Origin: Tepidicaulis sp002389665
GTDB lineage: Bacteria; Pseudomonadota; Alphaproteobacteria; Parvibaculales; Parvibaculaceae
Assembly (NCBI RefSeq): GCF_965222285.1
Contig: NZ_OZ244942.1
Location: forward strand, 1,736,001-1,800,000
Reading direction: 5' to 3'
Length of the DNA stretch: 64,000 bases
Shown: piece after piece, positions 58,186 through 64,000 of the stretch
How the letters are laid out: each line of letters starts with the position of its first letter
Numbering within the stretch: position 1 is the stretch's first letter
Position numbers and translations under genes: made by a program
The notes under the pieces: generated by a model
The model's database searches: none
What the model was told of the DNA's origin: nothing
What the model saw: only the letters and a program-made list of their open reading frames with translations

Positions 58186-59049
58186 ATGAAGTTTATCATC
58201 GGCATTGTCATCGTCGTCAGCGCGGTCTTCGGCGGCTATTGGGGCGCCGGCGGCCACTTGGCCGTCTTGTGGCAGCCCTTCGAATTCGTGATCATTCTGG
58301 GCGCGGCCATCGGCGCGCTTGTTATCGGCAATCCGCCCGCCGTGCTCAAAGGCTTGGGCCGGACATTCAAGATCATGCTGAAGGGGCCGAAATACAAAAA
58401 GGATTCCTATCTGGAATTGCTCGGCCTGCAATACACGCTCTTCAAACTTGCCAAGGCCAAGGGCAGCCTAGCGCTCGAAGCGCATGTGGAGAACCCTTCC
58501 GAGTCCGACGTCTTCAACAAGTTTCCCGCCATCGCCTCCGACCCGCGCGCGCTGGAATTCATGTGCGATTATCTGCGCCTCGTAACGCTCGGCACAGAGA
58601 ACGCGCATGAAGTGGAAGCGCTGATGGACGAGGAGCTGGAAACGCTCAACCAGGAAGACGAGCAAATGGTCGCCGCCATTCAGGCCCTTGCCGACGGCAC
58701 GCCTGCGCTGGGCATCGTGGCCGCCGTGCTCGGCGTTATTCACACGATGGGCGCGATCGACCAGCCGCCGGAAATTTTGGGTCACCTCATCGGCGCGGCG
58801 CTTGTGGGTACGTTCTTCGGCGTGTTCTGCGCCTATGGCTTCTTCGCGCCCATGGCGATGGCGCTGAAAAACGCGTTCGAGTCCGAAAACAAATTCTACC
58901 TCTCCATGAAGGCCGGCATTCTGGCGCATCTGCAAGGCTACGCGCCGGCCGTGTCGGTGGAATTCGCGCGTAAAGCGCTGATGAGCGACGTGCGCCCGAC
59001 CTTCGCGGAAGTCGAAGAATCCACCCAGAACAATCCCCAGGCCGCCTGA
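58186..59049 (+). CDS. motA: Flagellar motor stator protein MotA
   Basis: MotA with MotB forms the proton-driven stator of the flagellar motor. The 287-residue protein has two helices at the N-terminus (IIGIVIVVSAVFGGYWG, FVIILGAAIGALVIGN), a cytoplasmic loop with the acidic/basic contact region, and two C-terminal helices containing LGIVAAVLGVIHTMGAIDQPPEILGHLIGAALVGTFFGVFCAYGFFAPMA with the conserved prolines. motB follows after 60 bases. No other flagellar gene is present in the window. The 235-base gap upstream holds the promoter. Confidence 0.95.
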   Translation: MKFIIGIVIVVSAVFGGYWGAGGHLAVLWQPFEFVIILGAAIGALVIGNPPAVLKGLGRTFKIMLKGPKYKKDSYLELLGLQYTLFKLAKAKGSLALEAHVENPSESDVFNKFPAIASDPRALEFMCDYLRLVTLGTENAHEVEALMDEELETLNQEDEQMVAAIQALADGTPALGIVAAVLGVIHTMGAIDQPPEILGHLIGAALVGTFFGVFCAYGFFAPMAMALKNAFESENKFYLSMKAGILAHLQGYAPAVSVEFARKALMSDVRPTFAEVEESTQNNPQAA

Positions 59050-59109
59050 CGCAGGAATGCGGGGCGAAGGCCAGCGGTTTGACACAGCAAAGAACGGGCG
59101 ATCCAGAAG

Positions 59110-60066
59110 GTGAGCGAAGCACAACCCATCATCAAGAAGGTCAAGAAGGGCAAGCACCCGCACCATGGCGGTGCGTGGAAAATCGCCTATGCCGACTTCG
59201 TGACCGCGATGATGGCCTTCTTCCTTCTGCTCTGGCTGATCTCGATGACGACGCCGGAACAGAAGCAGGGCCTTGCCGACTATTTCGCACCGGCGAACGT
59301 CAGCCGTTCGACCAGCGGTTCGGGCGGCGTAATGGGCGGTACCGCCTTCGACATCGAAGGCTCGCGCATGGCCGGCACCACCCCGCAAGTGGTAATGAAT
59401 ATTTCCGCCCCGCCCAAACCGAAAAATTCGTATAAAGACGAAAAAGACACCGCCGAGTCCGCCGAAACGGTCAGCACCGTTCAGGAGAAGCAGGGCCAGG
59501 AAGGCGCGACGCAGGTCTTTGACGAGCAGCGCCAGCTCGCCGCCTCCACCTCGCGCGAGAAAGACGACTTCCGCTCCGCCGCCGAAAGCATCCGCCAGGC
59601 GCTGCGCGACATGCCGGAGCTTGCAGAGCTTTCCAAAAACATTCTGGTGGAAGAAACACCGGAAGGCTTGCAGATCCAACTTGTCGATCAGGAAGGCCGC
59701 TCGATGTTCCCCGCCGGGATCGACGAGCCTTATGAGCGCACACGCCGCCTTTTGGAAGAAGTCGCCACCATCGTTCAGAAACTGCCGAACCGCATCGCCA
59801 TTTCCGGCCATACCGACAGCTCGCCGAGCTATGGCAGCTCACCCAGCCAGAAATGGGAGCTGACCGCCGACCGCGCCAATGCCACGCGCCGCATTCTGCA
59901 AGGCGCAGGCGTGCCCGACGACCGGATTTACGAGGTGACCGGCAAAGCGGACACGCAGCCGCTTTTCCCGGAAGACCCGAGCCTGCCCGCCAACCGGCGC
60001 ATTTCCATTCTCCTGAAACGCGAAGCGCCTGTCGTCCCGCCGAATTTCGGGGACAGCCGCGGATAA
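59110..60066 (+). CDS. motB: Flagellar motor stator protein MotB
   Basis: MotB anchors the stator to the cell wall and carries protons. The 318-residue protein has a basic N-terminus, one helix AYADFVTAMMAFFLLLWLI with proton-carrying D29, a long polar linker, and a C-terminal OmpA-like peptidoglycan-binding domain (IAISGHTDSSPS, ELTADRANATRRIL, NRRISILLKR). The start is GTG at 59110 with AGAAGG immediately upstream; no better start exists. It follows motA by 60 bases. Confidence 0.95.
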   Translation: MSEAQPIIKKVKKGKHPHHGGAWKIAYADFVTAMMAFFLLLWLISMTTPEQKQGLADYFAPANVSRSTSGSGGVMGGTAFDIEGSRMAGTTPQVVMNISAPPKPKNSYKDEKDTAESAETVSTVQEKQGQEGATQVFDEQRQLAASTSREKDDFRSAAESIRQALRDMPELAELSKNILVEETPEGLQIQLVDQEGRSMFPAGIDEPYERTRRLLEEVATIVQKLPNRIAISGHTDSSPSYGSSPSQKWELTADRANATRRILQGAGVPDDRIYEVTGKADTQPLFPEDPSLPANRRISILLKREAPVVPPNFGDSRG

Positions 60067-60145
60067 TCGGCGTCTCTCCCTGCCCTTGCGCTTGCGCCCG
60101 CTTCTTCCTACTTATTTTGAGGCGGTAAGAAGCAAGGAGACCTGA

Positions 60146-60661
60146 ATGAGCGCGAGTGGCAACGAAACCTATCCCTCCCCTCATTCCGCCTCCCGCCCCC
60201 ATGCCGGGGCAGATCAAGCCGCAGACCCGTTCCGGGCCAGCGAATTCAACGGCATTCTCGTTTCACGCTTTCTGGCTGTAATTGCCGACTTTCTGATTCT
60301 GTCGGTGCTGATCGTTTCAGCCTGGCTGCTTCTCGGCGTGCTCGGCTTTCTGACCTTCGGCCTTGCCTGGCTGGCGCTGCAACTCGTCACGCCTGTCGTC
60401 TTCTTCGGTTATTTCACGCTGACGCTGGGCGGCGAGCATTCGGCAACGCCCGGCATGCGTTTTCAGGGCATTCACGCGGAAACCTGGGACCGGCGCGCGC
60501 CCGGCCTCGTGCAGGCCTTTATCCAGACCGTGCTGTTTTATTTGACGGTGAGCATTCTCACGCCGTTCATTCTGCTTGTCGCGCTCTTCAACCGCCGCCG
60601 CCGCTGTCTGCATGATTATCTTTCCGGCATGGTTTACGTGCGCGACAGCGACACGCTTTAA
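60146..60661 (+). CDS. RDD family membrane protein
   Basis: This 171-residue RDD-family protein has FLAVIADFLILSVLIVSAWLLLGVLG, HSATPGMRFQGIHAETWDRRAPGLVQAFIQTVLFY and NRRRRCLHDYLSGMVYV, the family pattern with four hydrophobic segments. Function is not established. It is often encoded beside bpt in alphaproteobacteria; here a permease gene lies between them. AAGGAG precedes the ATG. Confidence 0.9.
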   Translation: MSASGNETYPSPHSASRPHAGADQAADPFRASEFNGILVSRFLAVIADFLILSVLIVSAWLLLGVLGFLTFGLAWLALQLVTPVVFFGYFTLTLGGEHSATPGMRFQGIHAETWDRRAPGLVQAFIQTVLFYLTVSILTPFILLVALFNRRRRCLHDYLSGMVYVRDSDTL

Positions 60662-60775
60662 CCCCTTCCCGCTCCTTTTCTTTCACTTGAACGGGCGCCT
60701 CGCACAGACGCCCCATTTCCACTAGACTTGGGTAAGTTCAGCGGGCAAATTGCGCGCCGCTGAAAAAAGAGGCCC

Positions 60776-62647
60776 ATGGAAACAATACTCCCAGATAATT
60801 GGCAGATGTGGGTGACGTTCGCTGCCATCGGCACCGCGATCGTCTTCTACTCGATGAGCCGCTTTTCTCTGGAGCTGACGTCGCTTTTCGTCGTCGGCTT
60901 TTTGATGATTTTCTTTCATCTGTTTCCGTTCGAAGGTCCGCAGGACACGAACCTTCTGAACAGTTCGGTTCTGCTTTCCGGCTTTGCCGCACCTGCGCTC
61001 ATTTCCGTGCTTGCCCTGCTGGTGGTCGGACAAGGGCTTTTCCATTCCGGCGCGCTCGACAAACCGACACGCATCATCGCTTCAGCTGCGGGCAGCAGGC
61101 CGCAGCTAGTCGTCATCGCCACCTTGCTGCTCATCGCCTTTGTCAGCGCCTTTTTGAACAATACGCCCGTCGCGGTGATGTTCATTCCGGTGCTTGCGAC
61201 ACTGGCCGCAAGACTGCGCCACCGGCCGAGCAAGCTGATGATGCCGCTTTCCTTCGTCTGCATTCTGGGCGGCATGACGACGCTGATCGGCTCCTCCACC
61301 AACCTGCTTGCCGCCGGCATTGCCGACAGCACGGGCGCCGGCAAGATCGGGTTCTTCGATTTCACGGTGCTGGGCGTCATGCTGGCCAGCGTCGGCATGG
61401 TCTATGTGCTCTTCGTCGTGCCGCGCATTCTGCCCGACCGGGAGGGGCTTGCGGACGAGCTGACGGGCGGCACGGGCAAGCAGTTCATCGCGCAAATCCA
61501 GATCACCTACGATCATCCGCTTGTCGGCATGGAATCGGTGGCCGGGCTTTTTCCCCCGCTCAAAGACATGACCGTGCGCATGATCCAGCGGCGCGAACAT
61601 GCTTTCCTGCCGCCTTTCGAAGATGTGCGCCTGCAGCCGGGCGATACCGTCATCATCGCCGCCACCCGCCAGGCGCTGACGGAAGTGCTGAAATCGCGCA
61701 GCGGCATTTTCGAGAACATGCTGGAGGAAAACCACCAGAACCAGAACTGGGACGGCGAGCGCGGCGATGAAACGCCGGAGCGCCCGACCGGCGATCTGAC
61801 CATGGTGGAAGTGGTCGTCGCGCCCGGCTCGCGCATGATCGGACGCAATATCGAACAGATCGGCTTCCGCTACGAAACCGCCTGCATCGTGCTCGGCATT
61901 CAGCGCCGCAGCCGCATGATCCGCGCACGCATGAGCGACATCCGCCTGGAAGACGGCGACGTGCTGCTCGTGCTCGGCAAGCCGCGCGATGTGGAAGGCT
62001 TGCGGCTCAACCGCGACGTCATTCCGCTGGAATGGTCGGCGACCGAACTGCCGGACCCGAGCCGCGCGCGCCGCGCCCGCTATATCTTTGCCGGCACCGT
62101 GCTTGCCGCCGTTTCCGGCCTCGTGCCCATCGAGGTCGCCGCCGTGCTCGGCGCCGCCGGAATGATCGCCTTCGACGTGCTGAATATCCGCCAGGCAGCA
62201 CGCGCCATCGACCGGCGTATTTTCCTTCTGGTGGGCGCCGCCCTTGCCATGGGCACGGCGCTCGACGTGACGGGCGGCGCGGCCTTCCTCGCTCAAGGGG
62301 TCGTGAACCTTTTTGCAGGAGCCGGGCCCGCCGTCGCGCTTTCCGCGCTCTTTCTCTTCATTGCCATTACGACGAACATTCTGACCAACAATGCGACGGC
62401 TGTTCTGTTCGTGCCGATTGCCGCCAATGCGGCCAACCAGTTCGGCGTCGATCCCATGATCTTCATTTATATGGTGATTTTCGCCGCCAACTGCTCCTTC
62501 GCCACGCCCATGGGTTATCAGACGAACCTTCTTGTCATGGGGCCCGGCCATTACCAGTTCTCGGACTATGTGCGGGCCGGGGTGCCGCTTATTCTTTTGC
62601 TCTGGATAACCTTCTCTTTGCTCGCACCCTGGTATTATGGTCTTTAA
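60776..62647 (+). CDS. SLC13/DASS family permease with two TrkA-C domains
   Basis: This 623-residue transporter has about twelve transmembrane segments with a central cytoplasmic pair of TrkA-C (RCK_C) domains. Family blocks are AFVSAFLNNTPVAVMFIPVLATLAARLR and GGMTTLIGSSTNLLAAGI in the first membrane half, then FFLLVG-like RRIFLLVGAALAMGTALDVTGGAAFL, ITTNILTNNATAVLFVPIAANAA and CSFATPMGYQTNLLVMGPG. The TrkA-C parts lie at about 225-325 and 340-420. It would carry a dicarboxylate, sulfate or similar anion with Na+ or H+; the substrate is not certain. Confidence 0.92.
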   Translation: METILPDNWQMWVTFAAIGTAIVFYSMSRFSLELTSLFVVGFLMIFFHLFPFEGPQDTNLLNSSVLLSGFAAPALISVLALLVVGQGLFHSGALDKPTRIIASAAGSRPQLVVIATLLLIAFVSAFLNNTPVAVMFIPVLATLAARLRHRPSKLMMPLSFVCILGGMTTLIGSSTNLLAAGIADSTGAGKIGFFDFTVLGVMLASVGMVYVLFVVPRILPDREGLADELTGGTGKQFIAQIQITYDHPLVGMESVAGLFPPLKDMTVRMIQRREHAFLPPFEDVRLQPGDTVIIAATRQALTEVLKSRSGIFENMLEENHQNQNWDGERGDETPERPTGDLTMVEVVVAPGSRMIGRNIEQIGFRYETACIVLGIQRRSRMIRARMSDIRLEDGDVLLVLGKPRDVEGLRLNRDVIPLEWSATELPDPSRARRARYIFAGTVLAAVSGLVPIEVAAVLGAAGMIAFDVLNIRQAARAIDRRIFLLVGAALAMGTALDVTGGAAFLAQGVVNLFAGAGPAVALSALFLFIAITTNILTNNATAVLFVPIAANAANQFGVDPMIFIYMVIFAANCSFATPMGYQTNLLVMGPGHYQFSDYVRAGVPLILLLWITFSLLAPWYYGL

Positions 62648-62693
62648 TAAGGGGGCGTAGCGCCGAGAGGCAGTAAAGCGAGGAAAACAGCGT

Positions 62694-63425
62694 ATGACGC
62701 GGCACGACCAGACGCAGTTTCCGCAGTTCTATATCACCGCGCCCTCGCCCTGCCCCTATCTGAAAGGCCGGTACGAGAAAAAGGTCTTTACCCATCTCGT
62801 CGGCGAGCGGGCCGTCAGCCTCAACAACATGCTCTCCCAGGCCGGGTTCCGCCGCAGCCAGGGCATTGCCTACCGGCCGGCCTGCGACGGCTGCGATGCT
62901 TGCATTTCCGTGCGCATCCGCGTCGATGAATTCACCCCCTCGCGCAACATGCGCCGCACGCTGAACGCCAACCGGGATCTGGTGCGGGTGAAAAAACCGG
63001 CGCTGGCGACCGAAGAACAGTTCTCGCTGCTGCGCGCCTATCTCGACACACGCCACCAGCAAGGCGGCATGGCGGACATGACGGCACTCGATTTTGTTTC
63101 CATGGTCGAGGATACCGCCGTCGATACCTCGCTCATCGAGTACCGCCCCCGCGCGGCGGACAGCGAAAACCGGCTGATCGCCGCCGCCCTGACCGACCGG
63201 CTCGAAGACGGGCTTTCCATGGTCTACAGCTTCTTCGAGCCCGATTTGAACGCCCGGAGCCTCGGCACCTATCTCATTCTCGATCATATCGAGCTCGCCC
63301 GGGAGCTCGGCCTGCCTTACGTCTATCTCGGCTACTGGATCGAGGGATCGGCGAAAATGGCCTATAAAGCCCGTTTCAAGCCGCTGGAAGCGCTGACCCG
63401 CGAGGGTTGGCAGCTTATGGAATAA
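62694..63425 (+). CDS. bpt: Aspartate/glutamate leucyltransferase (Bpt)
   Basis: Bpt attaches leucine to N-terminal Asp or Glu, marking proteins for ClpAP. The 243-residue protein has FYITAPSPCPYLKGRYEKKVFTHL, GFRRSQGIAYRPACDGCDACISVRI, ARSLGTYLILDHIELARELGLPYVYLGYWIEGSAKMAYKARF, and ends TREGW, all diagnostic of the arginyl/leucyl-transferase family. GCGAGGA lies 10 bases before the ATG. It follows the permease by 46 bases. Confidence 0.95.
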   Translation: MTRHDQTQFPQFYITAPSPCPYLKGRYEKKVFTHLVGERAVSLNNMLSQAGFRRSQGIAYRPACDGCDACISVRIRVDEFTPSRNMRRTLNANRDLVRVKKPALATEEQFSLLRAYLDTRHQQGGMADMTALDFVSMVEDTAVDTSLIEYRPRAADSENRLIAAALTDRLEDGLSMVYSFFEPDLNARSLGTYLILDHIELARELGLPYVYLGYWIEGSAKMAYKARFKPLEALTREGWQLME

Positions 63426-63559
63426 ACTTTTCCCTCTAGTCTCCCATCCCTTGCAGCGCCATTGCACCTTGCGCCGCCCTGCCTATACTGGCCCGCAAAC
63501 CGGCCGCGCGGGGGATCATGGCGCGCCGACACATCAAGTCTTCGGGGAGAGCTTGCTCT

Positions 63560-64000
63560 ATGAAACGCCGTACCTTCCTTGCTGGCGCCGGCCTGGCGGC
63601 CGCTTCTGCCGCGACACTTTCCGCGCCTGCCATCGCTTCCAATGTGAAACGCCTGAAAATGGTCACGACCTGGCCGAAGAACTTCCCCGGCATGGGCGTC
63701 TCCGCCGAGCGCCTGGCGGCCCGCATCAAGGCGATGACGGACGGCGAAATCGACATCAAGGTCTATGCGGCGACCGAACTCGTACCCCCGCTTCAATCTT
63801 TCGACACAGTGTCGAGCCGCGGCGCGGAAATCTATCACGGCGCCGAATATTACTGGCAGGGCAAGTCGCCTGCCTTCAACTTCTTCACCACCGTGCCTTT
63901 CGGCATGACGGCAAATGAAATCAACGCCTGGATCTATCATGGCGGCGGGCAGGAACTGTGGGACGAACTTTCCGCCCAGTTCAACATCAAGCCCTTCATG
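63560..64000 (+). CDS. TRAP transporter substrate-binding protein, DctP family (3' truncated by window)
   Basis: ATG at 63560 opens a frame that continues to the window end (147 codons). It starts with KRRTFLAGAGLAAASAATL, a Tat-type signal, and the mature part reads LKMVTTWPKNFPGMGVSAERLAARI, VYAATELVPPLQSFDTVSSRGAEIYHGAEYYWQGKSPAFNFFTTVPFGMT. This matches TRAP periplasmic solute receptors, close in style to TakP-type keto-acid binders, but ligand is not proven. GGGGAGA is 10 bases upstream. The DctQ/M permease genes, if present, would lie beyond the window. Confidence 0.92.
   Translation, partial: MKRRTFLAGAGLAAASAATLSAPAIASNVKRLKMVTTWPKNFPGMGVSAERLAARIKAMTDGEIDIKVYAATELVPPLQSFDTVSSRGAEIYHGAEYYWQGKSPAFNFFTTVPFGMTANEINAWIYHGGGQELWDELSAQFNIKPFM

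Noticed and set aside
1..64000. CRISPR array, insertion sequence, prophage or defence island
   Set aside because: No regularly spaced repeats, transposase, integrase, phage structural or known defence gene is visible on either strand.

Overview
The window is a GC-rich, gene-dense chromosomal segment of an alphaproteobacterium, probably of the order Hyphomicrobiales (Rhizobiales) or a close relative. The main clues are hemA of the ALA-synthase (Shemin) type, a MucR/Ros-family regulator, an LdtR-type MarR regulator beside an L,D-transpeptidase, the alphaproteobacterial small protein families DUF2842 and ubiquinol-cytochrome c chaperone, and the gene orders rplM-rpsI, (UQCC)-DUF177-plsX-fabH-ihfA-merR and glyA-nrdR-ribD-ribE-ribBA-ribH-nusB-thiL. 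I see no insertion sequence, phage, CRISPR array or recognisable defence island. The window cuts through one gene at each end: a cytochrome b561 (5' end missing) and a TRAP substrate-binding protein (3' end missing).

Layout. 1-3300: cytochrome b561, a YceI lipocalin-like protein, a half-size UPF0016 manganese exporter preceded by a yybP-ykoY (Mn2+) riboswitch, two tandem PAS-like paralogues and tRNA-Glu. 3367-8781: leftward recJ, glpX, hom and an alaC-like aminotransferase. 8944-14431: an OmpA-domain lipoprotein divergent from a class I PHA synthase, a DMT exporter, and argC. 14590-24177: an HBM-type chemoreceptor, rpsI/rplM, a thioesterase, an enoyl-CoA hydratase, a CoA-binding protein, O-acetylhomoserine sulfhydrylase, ctaA, DUF2842, an amidohydrolase, a 26-residue membrane microprotein and tRNA-Pro. 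24290-29351: merR, ihfA, fabH, plsX, DUF177 and UQCC chaperone (leftward), then bamE divergent. 29446-38481: H+-pyrophosphatase, thiL, nusB, the riboflavin genes, nrdR and glyA, all leftward. 38891-44786: mucR, a small DUF6898-like protein, hemA, GDPD phosphodiesterase, L,D-transpeptidase, a DUF1295 membrane protein and ldtR. 45088-49404: the distal valine-degradation module (isobutyryl-CoA dehydrogenase, HIBYL-CoA hydrolase, 3-hydroxyisobutyrate dehydrogenase) and hemB. 49566-56788: ornithine-type decarboxylase, a beta-hydroxyacid dehydrogenase, a penicillin-acylase family hydrolase and an ExbB-ExbD-ExbD-TonB-like operon. 56930-64000: MarR regulator, flavin reductase, motA/motB, RDD protein, SLC13/TrkA-C permease, bpt and a TRAP dctP-like gene.

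Most genes are core metabolism and envelope housekeeping. The most unusual segment is the energy-transduction operon at 54240-56788. It encodes two ExbD proteins, one of which has Asn where the proton-carrying transmembrane Asp should be. It also encodes a protein with a TonB-type SxxxH transmembrane helix and Pro/Lys-rich linker, but with a C-terminal domain that does not look like TonB-C. Other points of note are the Mn2+ riboswitch with an obvious alternative hairpin, a MucR homologue lacking most Ros zinc ligands, a RibBA whose cyclohydrolase half has lost all cysteines, and an 11-bp-phased repeat beside the L,D-transpeptidase near ldtR.

Gene starts were moved from the longest open frame when a shorter start had a better ribosome-binding site, a better family fit, or avoided running into an RNA element. 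These choices are stated in each entry.
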